The notes: generated by a model from the letters alone, not told the origin. A stretch of DNA of 64,000 bases from Apteryx mantelli (GCF_036417845.1 NC_089978.1:121488183-121552182), one strand, 5' to 3'. Shown: positions 11,283-24,182, counted from the first letter of the stretch. A program made the numbers and translations.

Positions 11283-14200
11283 CACATTACTAAGTATATA
11301 GGTTTGTAATTTGATAGGGCTGTAATTTTAAAAGAACCAATCGAAAAATTCATCTTCACATGCCTTCCATGTGTAAAACGGGATGCCTGTAGGCTGGCAC
11401 CTTGCTGAGTTCAGTTAAACAAGGGAACAAGACAGGGCCTTCTACAAGCTAAGACACTGGTCACACTGCTCACCCCCCCCCCAAAAAAAAAAAAAATCAT
11501 CTGTTCCTACCACTAGAGCCAAGGTTGATCAATCCCCACTGAAAACAGCTACTTCACAAAAGCTTCATAGCAGTGCATACTGTTGGTACTGTTAAAACTG
11601 TGGTCTTGAGATTATTCCCTCTGTTTTTACAAGGCTTTCCATATGCTCTTCTTCGCAGCTAGCTCATTTGGCAGAACGTGCTACCTGCTGTCAGTCTGCA
11701 ATAATATGCAAGAAAAGCAAAGGATTGAGACAAATAATAAAAATACCTCTGAACAGAATGCATGGAGGAGGGAGAGTAGTTGTGCAAAGATGTCAAAAAG
11801 TTCAGGGTATAGAGAATTGCCAAACTGCTGGGGGAAAACTCTCACTCAGTTAACCATGACCATAGCACCCCTATACTAAAAGTTCTTCAGCTAAAAGCAA
11901 ATAGCAGCTTAGCTCAGGAATTGAAACAGGACCTGCATGCTTAGGAAGTGTCCATCCTTAGACAAAGAAGAAAGACTTTGTGTAGATGGCAGCATGATAA
12001 TGGTCAGGTACATCAGCTTGGATGTACATCTCTAGCTAACTATCCAGGCAGCCCAAATGCACCACTATGCAATCAAAGGAGATATCTTGTGCATTTCTAC
12101 TTTATATTTTTCCTAGTCACCTACTACCAGAAAAAGATGTGTTCTAAATTTTTTTTTTTTTTAATAACTCCTTTATTCATTTATGGACAAATGAAATGCA
12201 GCATAGGGTTATCTGGTGACACCCCATAAAGCTAGTACAGAAAGTCAATTGAATATAGTCTCTTTCCATAAAGTAGATTTTTTCTGAAGAGTACGTGTAG
12301 ATCAAAGAATGCATTCTTTTTCTTTCACTAATAAAAGCATTAAATAAGGTGATGAAGAAATTTGGTCCAGTTTATTTGAGCTACCTTAACACAAATGCCT
12401 TTCCCACTTTGCTTAGTCTCCAAACACTTTTTGAATGGAAAACTATTTGTAAGATGTTCTATGCAAATCTAAAACCTTTTCAATTTACAATTGCAAAGTT
12501 CACTGCATCCCAAAAGGCTTTTTATGCATCAAGAAATTGTTTGGTTATATAAGCCACAGCAGCAAGCACTGGCATTTGGAAGCAGTGATGTAAAGACTTT
12601 TCCTTCATTGTCATGCAGGACATTGGCCAATGATTTAATTAATCCAAATGCTAAGAAATTTTGTTCTCTTCTCTCTCAAAGAATAGATGAAAATGAACAT
12701 TACAGAAGGATAATAAGAAACACTCTGAGACAGAAATATAAATATTGCCAAGGAAAGGATGAATGTGCAGTAGATTAAGGGCATGGCATCTTGTTTAACA
12801 CAAATGTTAGCTGAAGGGCAAGAGCAAAATGCTATAGTCTCTACCTAGACAGGTAGAGGACACCAACATTTATCACAGAGGCAGTTTTAGAACTGGATCT
12901 TCTACCACCTATCTAAAGTTGAGCTTCCATAAGAATTTCAAAAAGAAACAAAGGAAAGTTCAGCTGAATCCAAGTAGGGGCAACAAAATCCAGCACTTAT
13001 GTACCACAGTTTTATTAACACACTAGTAAACCTCCAAGACAATCTGCATTAATGACTGTCAGCAAGTGCTGGTGTTTACTGGTAAGCATCTCTTACACGT
13101 GAACAATGACAACCAGCCAGATTGCATCTGCTCACATGAACTGAAAACAGAAGCACTGAGCAAACCACTTTGTAGTAGCAAATATTTTCCTCTATTATTT
13201 AAATTGAATTATGACTGACTAATGCAGATCAGAAAAAAATCCTGTAATTTATTACTCCCCACCATCGCTGATGGTATGCCATAACTGACACACAGATTCA
13301 TTCGCAATCAACAATGGTGTTGACTGTATGCTACAGTTCCTCTGAGAACGTTTCATGAGAGCTGATATAAAGGTTAGTTTTACCCCTCCTCTGCCAGGCA
13401 ATATAGCAAAATGCTGTCCTTTTATGCATTAAGAGCAGATATCTTGGATTCTGCTCTCAGAAGAAAAATTAATCGCTTTCGACTGATGTGAACCTAAGAA
13501 TTCCTGCTTACCCAGGCTTGTTGAAATGAAGAGGGAAAAAAAAAGTTTCAAACTTCATCCTCTGATTTGTTCCGGCTATGTTCTGCATAAGAATGAGAAA
13601 GAATTGCACATAAGGAATTTGATCTCACACTACTCAAGTCATTGGGAATTTTCAGTGACTTAAATGGGAGGTGGATCAAGCCCCGGGAGAATAGCAGGGC
13701 AGTCAGTTGGCCCAGAGGTATTGATTGTGAGCCCCTTGTCCTTTTTGAAATAATATGTTCAACCCTCAGGCTAGATAGGCTGGCACAAGTGATGTACACT
13801 GAACAGAATGCTACCAACTCAGGCTTTTATCGGAAGACTCACAAAATTTGGCGTTTCTCTTTATCCTCAGCTGCTGACTCATGTAGCTATGTAGGAATCT
13901 AACATTTTCTATTAAGAAGTTTTTGGCCATGAGATGCAGAGAACAGCTTGAAAAGTCAAAGCCCATAAAGGCTCAAAAACCAGAAGTCATGCCAACAAAT
14001 CTGAAGCATTGTTTTTTGCAGATCAGACTCATGATTTAAGATGACAATAAGCATTAAATATCCAAGGGCAACTCTTTTATTCTTCAATTTCATCTACTAA
14101 CAACAAGAAAACATAGAAATAAAACTGCATAATACTCTAAGTGGGCATCCTTGTACAAGTCCTTTAACTCATACATGTAAAGGTGGAAAAACAATTTTGA

Positions 14201-15482
14201 TTAATAGTAAGTTTCATTATGCATTACTTTGAAATCACAGTACTTTGCAAATGTTATAACTCCTGAAGATGCCTAAACACACCATTTCAAAATGTTAGGT
14301 TAATTGTGACACACTGAAGAGTTTACACTGAGTACAAGTAAATAACACCGCACAAACATGGAAACATCCTGTGAGAGATAAATGCTTCTGCAACACTGCA
14401 AAGACTTTGTCATATAGGGAAAATATAAAACAAAGTCACAACCATTGACTGAATGGGATCACAATTTTAGTTTATAAATCATCTGTGAATCAATGGTTTC
14501 AGATCCCAGCAAAACTCTGGTTTACTGGTTACTCTGGAATCTATAAAAAACGCATTACACTAACCAATATAAGCAATATCACAAAAAGATTTAGAACATA
14601 AAATTTAAAAAATAGCTTGGGAGAATCTCAGCTCAGGGAGACAAAAGCAAATTCAACTTTACAGAAGTTTTCAGTTTTAAGGGGGAGAAAGTTTACACAA
14701 ACAAGTTCATTCATTCTGAAATTCCTTTAAAATATAGGTCAAAATATTTTTCCTTTCTTACCCCAATGGAAAAAAAAAAATCTGAGAAAAATATTTTTCA
14801 GACAGAAAACAGTGCTGTGATAGATGGTATAAGACACATTTTAATTTATTCCATGTTATATTCCTTAAAAAGATGCAGCTGGTCACTACAGAAGAAGGTC
14901 TCCTCTTTACTTGCAAATTGGAGCAGGTAAAGGGGATGTTGTACCTTCCCTAGGATGGGGTGAACTTTCCCAGAGCACAGGTGATGCAGGCAGAAATGAG
15001 AGGAAGCCAGAGACACCCACTCAACTGGAAGCCTACAGCATCAAGCTGGATTGGGAGAGTTCTGTGAAGATCAGGAAGAAAAATACAGCATGAGGACACG
15101 GGGAAACTGTGTAATATTTAGTTGCTCTCTAGAGTGCTCTAACAGGCAGTTGGTTTGAAAGAAAACCCGGAAGAAAGATTCTGTCCCATAAGGACACAGT
15201 GGAGCAGAAAGGGGATTTTTATTTATTTATTTTTACAGATACCTACTGTTTCTATTCTGCCCAAGTGTTCTGTACCTTTAAAAGGTCAATATTCTTGTTT
15301 TTCTTTCAAGATTCAAAGTCCTCTTACTGTTTTGGGGATGCTCACTGAAGAAAACTCTGTAGACAGAGCTTCCACAAAGCTCTGAACAATTTAAAGTCCC
15401 ACCACTTTACAAAAATGCAGTGATGAAGTTGAAAGCGGCTGAAAAAACTGCTCAGCTCACATGATTTAAATCAAATCAGGAT
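11283..15482. other. Unique AT-rich noncoding DNA
   Basis: No gene is supported. Frames at 12491-12778 (95 codons) and 13548-13817 (89 codons, minus) show no domain. A short C10/A14 homopolymer junction lies at about 11473-11497. The words near 13650-13690 (ACTTAAATGGGAGGTGGATCAAGCCCC) recall an ancient sauropsid repeat motif, but the match is too short for a call. Confidence 0.55.
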
Positions 15483-16046
15483 TGAAACAGTTTATTGATT
15501 TATTAACAACATGTAATTAACTGGCAAGCAGAGAACTATATATTCAGGACCAACATCAACAATACAACAGATAAACAACAATACTATACACTTACAAAAA
15601 ATGTTAATAAACACCTATTTCTGAACATCCTTCTAAAATGAGTCCCCCAAAGTTGTAATCACAAGCACCTGCACCACAGCGTATGGGTTGCACACAGACA
15701 CTTCCCCTCCCCTGGAGCGCACAGGCTCTCCTCTTGCACCACCTCCCATGGGCTATGCAGGTGCTCCAGCTGCACCGTCACCCCTGGCGCTCCCTACAAC
15801 CCACTAACCCCACACTGGGAAGAAAGACCCTCCAGGCACCCCCCACAGGCCCATGGAGGGGCCCCGCATCAGGCATCCATGCTGCTTGTCCCCTCACCAG
15901 GACAGGCTGGGCACAGCATCTTGCAGGGAGGCTGCACTCATTGGCCTGGGCAGACTCTTGTTTCCAGGAGGCCACACGGGCTCTACCACAAGTGACCAAA
16001 ACCCAAGTGCTTTATACTGTCTTCAGAGGAAGGTCTGTGACTAACA
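15483..16046 (-). mobile_element. Possible solo LTR (endogenous retrovirus-like)
   Basis: Read on the minus strand this block of about 564 bases starts TGTTAG and ends TTTCA, so it has the TG...CA ends expected of an LTR. Its first half is GC-rich against AT-rich flanks, it carries TATAAAG near 16010, and it ends with AATAAATCAATAAAC, a poly(A)-signal cluster close to its 3' edge. There is no internal viral coding region beside it and I see no clean target-site duplication. A GC-rich single-copy block is an equally simple explanation, so this is only a candidate. Confidence 0.3.
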
Positions 16047-16430
16047 AGATTACAGGATAATTCAGGTTAGAAGGGATCTCAGGAGGTCTCTAGTCCAACC
16101 TCCTACTCACAGCAGGTTCAGCCATGGGACCAAAGTTGCTCAGGGCTTGATACAGTCAAGTCTTGAAAACCTCCAAGCTGGAGAATGCACAGCCTCGCTG
16201 GGCAACTGTTTCACTGTCCTCATAGGGAAAAAGTTTCTCCTTATATTTAGTCTGAATCTCTCATTTCAGCTTATGTACATTGTCCCTCATCCTCTCACCA
16301 TGCACTGCTGTGAACAGACTTGCTCCATCTTCTTGATAACCTCAAAGCCTTCTTGATAACATTCATATGGGCAGGCTGCTATTAGGTCCTCCTGAAGCCA
16401 TCTCTTCTCCAGAAGTCCAGGCTTCTACCC
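16047..16430 (-). mobile_element. CR1 LINE 3' fragment (older)
   Basis: Antisense CR1 beginning at the 3' terminus 'TTACAGGATAATTCAGG', then 'AGAAGGGATCTCAGGAGGTC' and 'CTAGTCCAACCTCCTACTCA'. It continues into the C-terminal coding end ('TTGCTCCATCTTCTTGATAA', 'TCTTCTCCAGAAGTCCAGGC' where the family has 'ttctccaggctgaac'). No open frame remains. It is 5'-truncated at about 16430. Its subtype resembles the copy at 23.7 kb more than the one at 17.3 kb. Confidence 0.85.
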
Positions 16431-17282
16431 TGATTTGCCACCACAAACGCAGTCTATCTCTAGCTGAGCACTTTAGGCACTAGGATACATTTTTCTTGAG
16501 TTTCTTTCACAATTCTTCTGAAAAAAAGTAGTTCTTCTAGAACATGGATGGTAATACACAAAGCCAGTGGTTCAGGAAAAAAAACATTGCCAAGATGTTG
16601 TGCTTTACTGGGGACTGCAGTTCACCGTGGAGGTAGGGAAGCAGCCACAACTACCCAGGTTATCTAGAGATACATATATTACCTGAAGCTTAAACAGAAA
16701 AATACTCCCCTAGAAACAAAGGCAACAGACTTCCCAACAGCTCAGATGGAGAGTTAAAACAGAAGCAACAGGATTATGAAATAGAGGACTCCACTGCCGG
16801 CTAACAAAGGATGCCTACAAACATCATGGTCAAGTCCCACTGAAAAATCAAAACTAAAGTTGGTTGACTCTTAAGTGAGCTTTAGGCCATAAGTTACCTT
16901 TGACTCCGATCTCTAGTTGCCCTTTCTAGAGATGACACTTCCAATACAATTACATATTTAAGTACTAAAATACATTTAGATACTCCTGAAGACTGACATT
17001 CTCCCAAAACCCACTAAGAAAGCATGGGGAATTTACCTGGCCCCATGCAAGTACACTACAGAGAAAGCGGGTAGCCAGGATTGGTCTGCAGGGTGTTACA
17101 GAAAGGCAATATTACTCTAGTCATTTTTGGCAACTCTTACCAGACCTTGAGGAGAATATGACTGGGCAAGGCCTCTCTCACCAACAGGCACTGGTGGAGC
17201 AATGAAATAACAAAGGAAAGTAATAGTTACCTCTAAAAGTACAGAATGCTGCTTTCTGTCTCAATGAGGGCATCATGCTTTT
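16431..17282. other. Unique noncoding DNA between two CR1 fragments
   Basis: I see no gene, RNA gene or repeat family in this interval. Confidence 0.55.
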
Positions 17283-17833
17283 CAGAATCACAGAATCACA
17301 GAATCGCTGAGGTTGGAAGGGACCTCTGGAGATCATCTAGTCCAACCCCCCTGCTCAAGCAGGGTCACCTAAAGCACATTGCACAGGATTGCATCCAGGC
17401 GCGTTTTGAATATCTCCAGAGAAGGAGACTCCACCACCTCTCCGGGCAACCTGTTCCAGTGCTCTGTCACCCTCACAGTGAAAAAGTTTTTTCTCATGTT
17501 CAGATGGAAGTGTCTGTGTTTCAGTTTGTGCCCGTTGCCTCGCGTCCTGTCTCTGGGCACCACTGAAAAGAGTCTGGTCCCATCCTCTCGACACCCTCCC
17601 TTCAGATACTTGTACGCATTGATAAGATCTCCTCTCAGCCTTCTCTTCTCCAGGCTAAACAGGCCCAGCTCTCTCAGTCTTTCCTCATAAGAGAGATGCT
17701 CCAGTCCCCTAATCATCTTTGTAGCCCTTCGCTGGACTTGCTCCAGTAGTGCCACGTCCCTCTTGTACTGGGGGGCCCAGAACTGGACGCAGTACTCCAG
17801 ATGTGGCCTCACCAGGGCTGAGTAGAGGGGGAA
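17283..17833 (-). mobile_element. CR1 LINE, 5'-truncated with intact 3' end
   Basis: The best-preserved CR1 3' end in the window. The plus strand opens with tandem 'CAGAATCA' octamers (antisense ATTCTGTG tail) and the classic 'TGAGGTTGGAAGGGACCTCT' terminus. Upstream, on the minus strand, an open frame encodes the end of the CR1 reverse transcriptase: [64 protein letters not shown] and [20 protein letters not shown], with the stop at 17369. The frame is open from the truncation point to the natural stop, so the copy is comparatively young. The insertion is cut off at 17833, where GAAGTGAAA is repeated in host sequence. It encodes no complete enzyme. Confidence 0.95.
17369..17833 (-). pseudogene. 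CR1 reverse transcriptase C-terminus (ORF2 fragment)
   Basis: In-frame remnant of about 154 residues of the CR1 LINE reverse-transcriptase protein, covering the region after the catalytic palm. The endonuclease, the fingers/palm and the FADD catalytic box are absent because of 5' truncation. The open frame extends about 19 codons into flanking DNA (start codon at 17890), but that start is host sequence and fortuitous. No function is expected. Confidence 0.9.
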
Positions 17834-18338
17834 GTGAAAGAAGTGAAAGACTCCAGCCAGCCAGGTATCACCAGCAAGCAAAGCATTCAATCACACAAAC
17901 TAGCACTCCTTTATCCTACCTGTACACCATGCTATTACAGAGGCAGTCTTCTCCCCCTCCCCTGCCTTGACAAGATTGTAAACTCTTATCTACTTAAAAA
18001 GCAGGGATTATGACATTAATTCTCAGCAACAGAAGGCTCAAAAATCCCTGTGGCTGTGACATGCCATAACACAGGCCACATACCAAACACCTACAGTTCA
18101 AAGGCAAGCTCTATAAAGCAAGCTTAGCAACCCAGTGAAATCCCAGGGTAGGTGGCAATACATGCTAAACAGTCTCCTCTCCTCAGGATGGCCTGGATAG
18201 AGAATGCACAGCCAAGTGAATTTTTAAGGCTTAACAGGAGTGCAGTTAACTCATCTCATCTGTGAAGGCTTTACAGACCAAAGATCTTAACCTCTGTCTG
18301 TAAATTTAAGACAAAAAGCAAGGGTCCAACAGTCAGAA

Positions 18339-18402
18339 ATCAGGCCACATAGCTTTGAAGTTCATACACAATCAGGCCACATAGTTTTGAAGTTCATACA
18401 CA
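18339..18402 (+). repeat. 32-bp tandem duplication
   Basis: Two adjacent 32-base copies starting ATCAGGCCACATAG. They differ at one position (GCTTTG versus GTTTTG) and each ends CATACACA. The near identity indicates a recent local duplication. Confidence 0.95.
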
Positions 18403-21400
18403 CAGTGCCAGAGGACACCATAAAGCTAACAGGTGATAGGATTTGATGTCTTCTGTAGAATTTAGAATAATTTCAGTGATTATGTAAAACAAATCCAAGC
18501 TCAAGCAACAAGCAAGTCTTTGAAACAGGTCTGTTGTCTGACTGACTATTCCCACTGCTAATCGATACACAGAAAGGACATGCTGCTTCTGGCACTCTTC
18601 CAGCCTGAGGAGTATGCATGCCCTTCAATCATGTAGCACTACGGGGATCAAAACCAAATGGTGTCGGGATAGCATCTCTTTCCCCAAGATGGTTTCCAGC
18701 ACAGATATTCAGCACTACAAGACAAATAATTATTTCAAAGACGACAAATGTACAAGACTAAGTTTTAAAAATAGCATCTATTGGGGGAAAAAAAGGATTG
18801 AATTTTCAAAAACAAAACAGTAACCAACTAAAATGTGTGCATCACTCTCTCAATAGAGAATGAAAAATAAACTCTCACAAAATACAAGTCACTAAAAATG
18901 AGATGCCAGTAGAGATCAGCAGAACCTGTTAAACATAGAAACTTCACAACCTGAGGAGGAGAACAAGAAGCACTTACCAAATTAATCCCATTTTCAACAT
19001 TATTCCAACATATTTCCCTTAGCTTGCTTGCAAACATTACCAAAACATTAATACAAACCAAAAGACAGGCACATGCACATTTCCTACAAGCAAACAGCAC
19101 ATCCAACCCAAGTCGCATATAACATCATTTTATTTTCTTTTATTTATAGAAACTTGGTATCATTGTACCATGGTCATATCCTCCTGGGCTCTCAAAAAGG
19201 GAAGACATCCTTTAAAGAGATACAAAAATTCACACTCTAAAGGGTTCATACAGAAAATGCTTTGCATATCTTAGAAAGAAAGCATGCATAGAAAAAAAAG
19301 CTAGATTGTCAAAACTTCAAAAGGTAAAGGACAGCCAGCTGTTGCTTTAGTCCTGAGAAAATGAGCATCATATCAAAATATCCCTGCGCACTCTTGTCTC
19401 AGCAGCCAATTCCCATCCCTACAGATGGTTTGCCTGCTCTGAAAGCTTTTCGACAGCACCCTCTGCCAAAAACTGTGCCTGGAATGTCAGCAAGTGAAAG
19501 AAAAAAAAGCCACCATAACTTGGGTTCAGACTTTTGCAGATATAAGTGTCATGGTGTGAAGCTCACCCAAAAGCGCCACCCAAATAAATGAGACCTTGAC
19601 TGCATCTGCCTAGCTCTGACAGTACAGTATGGTCTGGACAACCGGGAAGCAGCAGACGAACTTGTTATGCAACTGTTGGAACGTCACACTTTCTGAAACA
19701 CCTTTGGGAGGGGAAATGAGAGTGTCATAGAGAAGACAATAACCCCTGGGGCGGGGGGGAATGTGGGCATGGATGTCTGACACTGTGCAGAAGGCTAAGC
19801 CTTCTTAGGAAGGCTACATTCCTATTCTAGGAAGGCTACCCTACAGTAGGAGCTGTAGGGGCTGGGTCACCAACAAGGATCCAATATGTCAGTTGGGCAG
19901 AAAGAGTAATTGTCCTGATCCCTTTGGTCCATGGTGCCTGTCTAAACTGTACCAGAGGGGCAGGAGCCTTCCTTGGTATGAATACGTAAGATGTGTCACA
20001 GAACAGAAATTGCTATCCACCTGCTATACCTATCTTGCTTAGTAAATAAGCTTTAGATTATCAGTCACTGGGTGCTACAGATTTGTTCTCATGGCCAACC
20101 CACCTCAGTTCCGCCATGACGTATGGCAACTACTTCCCACTTGCTTAATGGTATTCAGTACCTCAATGCTCTAGAAAATTTAATTTTTTTTTCTTCTCTC
20201 TGATGTCATTAAGTCGCAGAGTTTACAGGGCTTCTACAGAAGAGACAGAAAGTTTATGACTTTTCTAGAAACCAGCAGAAATGGTCAATAGTAAATGAAA
20301 GACACTAGGCTGGAGATAGCATAGCTCCAGTGCAGTGTCTTCATTTTCTGAGTTGTATCTTCAAGTTGCCTCAGTTGAATTTACTCTGCAAAGATGACAA
20401 CAGGCTGAGTTTCACTTATGTATCTATTCTAATGCACTCACACAGAAACTGACTGTTTGGCTGCTTACTCAAGTTTTAAAAACATATGGTATTTCAACAG
20501 AACTACTTGCTATTTGCAGTAATATAAAGCAGGGACAGAATCAGACCTGAAGGTTTTGGCTTTCTGCCATTATGAATAGTAAAATCAGCATTCAGGAACA
20601 GTTAGGTAGATAAGACACTGCGTGTGCCTCTCTGATTTTAATATTCAGACATCAAAACAGCAGCAAAATCACTGGCAGGCAATCAGCAAAACCTAAAGCA
20701 GCAATGAAGCTATTTTCCATTTTTGTGCTATACTGTTTAGTAATTAACATGTGTGTCAAAAGTTTTACAGGTACTGGGAAAGTTGAAAACATTCCCTATA
20801 CTAAATCTCCCCTCTCCTGCTGCCAACGGTGGATTTTACCTTTCCCTGGCCTAGAAGATGAAGACAACTTTCCCCTGATCCCAAGTCCTGAAAAAAAACT
20901 TCAAAATGAAAGCGCCAGCCTGACAAAAAAGCTCCAACTTGAGTACACCAAGAGAGCACAGACAACTTGTGCAAGCACTCCATCTGCAGAACTAAGACCA
21001 CGAGAGGAAGATCCATGCAAATGCACTGCAGTTATCCTTAGACAGGCTGATTTCTGGGAAAATTAAAATCAAGATATATCTGCCAGAGTAATACCACCTC
21101 CTACAAAGAGCAGGACATCTCTCCAGAGGTGCAGAATCTTACTACCTTCTACCTTACGCTTTCTCATAAAGTAGGACCCAAGCGTCATGAGGACACTACC
21201 ATGACACGACACAGCAATGTGCAGTTGTAAAAGTTATTCTTCTGCCTACAGTGCCAAAACATGGCTGTCTTTAATGGTACAAAGTTGAACTGCAGGCAAC
21301 TAGAACATTATCTTTTTCACTTCTGACTCCAGGATATCTAGGAAAATAGGCAGCAGGGACAGATGTGCTTTTTAGAGTCTGTATTTTAATTCCCGGTTCT

Positions 21401-22142
21401 GTTCCTTACAATGAGGTTCTGTCCAAAGCCCTTCATCAGAGAGGCAAGGCCCAGGACACAGATCCAGTCCTCTCCTTAAACCTTTGAATTAAAGGTATTA
21501 AAGAAAAGACAATTCCTTTTTCGGCAATATAATTCAACTATGCTTGGTTTCATTATCATGGCTACACACATTTACATGCTACATGCAACAGCTTGCCTCT
21601 AGAAGATACTACTGTCAATGAGAACTGGGGGCACAGAGAGGAATTTAGCACTCTGTGCGTTCGGGTTTTTACAGAATATCTGGTTTTGGGCCAGGCCACA
21701 TCTATAATATGTGAGGGTAGATTGAAGGGAGCAATTCTGATATCATGTATCCTAATGTTAGACATCAGTGAAGCTTAAACAAAGCTGTCCTAGTGTGAAG
21801 TTAGAGAGAAAACAACTCTCTTTGACAGTTACTTACCTGCAGAGGTGTGCTGCTGGGCTTATCATGCACATTACCTTTATGCCAAGAAATTTTCTAAGAC
21901 ATTCTCACAGGAACAAAAATTAGAGTTGGCAGAAATCAGAGTTCCCACTGGTCTGGATGCTGGTTTAGGGAGAGTTTCTACAATAAGAATTGTTTTTACC
22001 ACTGCGACAATAAAATCTCCTTTCAGAAGAATTATAATTTGGTGGTAAAAACAAGATATCAAACAGTTCCTTGGTAAGTGATGAGCAGAGAGAACTATTC
22101 TGAAATAATCTAGGGAGTAAAAATCAGCCAGAAGACTATAGT

Positions 22143-22165
22143 AAAAAAAAAAAAAAAAAAAAAAA
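22143..22165 (+). repeat. Poly-A homopolymer (23 A)
   Basis: Uninterrupted A run in unique DNA. No poly(A) signal or retrocopy body is recognised on its 5' side. Confidence 0.85.
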
Positions 22166-23099
22166 GCACACATTTTTACTGCAAAAGAAGAGACAGCCTA
22201 TAACCTTGCTGATATTAGTGCCTTCTTCAGTCATGTCATTTATCATTTGTTATGTGGGAGCACTTAAAAACCTTAGGCTTGAACAAAGGTGCCATTAAAC
22301 AGAATAAAAGTATGCTGCTGCCTCCTCTTGAACCCACTGACTTTTGTCAAATTCTTTAGAAAACATTGTTGTGGAGACATTTATTCCCAGACAGTTGTTT
22401 TAGATGCATTTAGGTTGAAAGGCAACAAAAATTCTTCTACTAAAAGTGTTCATAAGTCTTAAAAGTGTCTTGATATACTGCTTTAAACACATCTACTGAA
22501 AGACCTGGCTTTGGTATTTCCCCTCTCTCCTATATGTGTCAGTTGTTTGACTTGAATTCACCACTTCAAGTTTTTAAAGAGCAAAACTGAAATCTATTCT
22601 ATGACAGTACTAAATCAGAAATTGTACATAGATGCAAGGAACCATCTCTTCCAGGAGGAAGAGAATGGTCAGCTTTCAAGCCACATGCCTAGATATAGTC
22701 GAGGCAAGTGATTATCTCATGGAAGGTAACACACAGTTTTCTCTAATTCAACACAATGGTTTGTTTTTTTATTTTGAACATTGGATACACTTTTGCACAC
22801 AGTGTTTTTCCCTTTGAAGTGCTGAAAGTCATTAGTAATGGTTATTGGCACAAGATCCATTAGATTTTCTAAGTAGTAAATGGTCTCTATTGATTTATCA
22901 TTACAATTAAATTAAATGATAATATTTTAATATTGAGTTCAATAACACTGTTCTACTCCAGCTTGGTTAGCTAAGTAGAAGGCTGGGTTCCAAAGTGAAG
23001 CATATACACTCAACTTTTTAACACTTCCCATTTTGAACAAGTTTTATCTATAAACTCCACACATAACTGAATCCTAATCTAGAGCATCCATTATTCAGC

Positions 23100-23165
23100 T
23101 AGCATTTGTCTCCTCATCTCCACTATAGGAGGTGGAATGAGGATTACATGAGATTAACATATTTC
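23100..23165 (+). repeat. MIR-like relic
   Basis: A 'GTCTCCTCATCTCCACTATA' stretch followed by 'GGAATGAGGATTACATGAGA' parallels the MIR core ('tttcctcatctgtaaaatggg ... gtgaggattaaatgagat'). It is short and diverged, and could be coincidence. Confidence 0.35.
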
Positions 23166-23209
23166 TCCTCTGGACTCAAATAAAACCATTTTAATCCAGT
23201 CTTGTTTGG

Positions 23210-23227
23210 AAAAAAAAAAAAAAAAAA
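23210..23227 (+). repeat. Poly-A homopolymer (18 A)
   Basis: A-run about 45 bases after the MIR-like relic. It is not obviously part of it. Confidence 0.8.
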
Positions 23228-23725
23228 TCAGGACCAAGGTCCTCAAAGGTGAAAGTCTATCAAACTGTTGTGCCACCTACCATTGTATTATATCCTTGCT
23301 ACCCTTCTGTGATCCTTTATAACTTCACATAGCAGAGAAGTGATCGTTGCTAGACTACATTAAGTTCAAATAAGTGAGTACCATTCTTCAAGTGTCAAAG
23401 GCACAAAGCAAGGTGTATGAGGCGAAAATAGAAACACTGGAGAAAAGTCCATAAGTAACTTGAAACATTTGCAGGGAATACAGAACAAGGAAGAAGACTT
23501 TTCTTAGTCTGTTAAGCAGACACTGTCCGCAAAAGTTTATCATATTTCACCACCACTGCAATGGCTGCTGCTTTTGTGAACTGCTCAAACAGAACCAGAA
23601 AAGGCAATGTAAATAAAGCTTTATCTCATATTTAAGATCCATTGACTCTTCCCAGCTTCCTTCTTCTAATCAAAGCTGACAACCAAAATCTACTTCCATT
23701 TTCTGTTAGTACAAAGTAATTCATA

Positions 23726-24182
23726 GGATCAGAGGATAATTCAGGTTGAAAGGGACATCTGTAGGTCTCTAGTTCAACCTCCTGCTCAGAGCAGAGTCAG
23801 CCATGGGATCAAAGCAGTTTGCTCACAGCTTGCAAACCCAAAGCTGGAGACTGCACAACCTCTCTGGGCTCCACTCCTTGGCCATTTTCATGAGGAAGCG
23901 TTTCTCCTTATATCCTGTCTGAACTTCTCACTGCAACTTGTGCCAATTGCCTCTCATATTCCCACCATGCACCACTGTGAAGAGCCTTGCTCCCTCTTCT
24001 CAATAACCTCCCCATAGGTGCAGGAAGGCTATTAGATCTCCCCAAAGTCATCTCTTCTCCAGGCTGAACAAGCCCATCTCCCTCAGCCTCTCCTCACAGA
24101 GCAAGGGCACCTGCTCCCAACCATTTTGGTGGCCCTCTACTGAATCTGCTTCAGTGGCTTTGAGTTATACTGGTGCATAAAG
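23726..24182 (-). mobile_element. CR1 LINE 3' fragment (older)
   Basis: Antisense CR1 from its 3' terminus ('ATCAGAGGATAATTCAGG', 'CTAGTTCAACCTCCTGCTCA') through the C-terminal coding region ('TCTTCTCCAGGCTGAACAAG', 'TCCCTCAGCCTCTCCTCACA', 'GGTGGCCCTCTACTGAA'). It is truncated near 24182. Frames are broken. Together with the fragment at 16.0 kb it belongs to a 'GGATAATTCAGG' type of CR1, distinct from the younger type at 17.3 kb. Confidence 0.9.

Larger units (their letters stand above)
17834..23099. other. Unique noncoding DNA with minor repeats
   Basis: No convincing gene. A 120-codon frame at 20704-21066 begins with a hydrophobic stretch resembling a signal peptide but matches no family I know (see findings). 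A 32-bp tandem duplication lies at 18339-18402, and a 23-base A homopolymer at 22143-22165 without any recognisable retrocopy upstream. Confidence 0.55.

Noticed and set aside
13650..13690. Word resembling an ancient sauropsid repeat ('aatgggaggtggatcaagcccc')
   Set aside because: Too short to separate from chance without a profile search.
15683..16060. 125-codon plus-strand frame, Pro/His/Leu-rich
   Set aside because: It lies in a GC-rich block where stops are rare, overlaps frames on both strands, has no domain, and is better explained as part of a possible LTR.
17246..17690. Plus-strand frames across 17.2-17.7 kb
   Set aside because: Antisense shadows of the CR1 reverse-transcriptase frame.
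22143..22165. Poly-A run as the tail of a processed pseudogene
   Set aside because: No recognisable coding body, poly(A) signal or target duplication is seen upstream.
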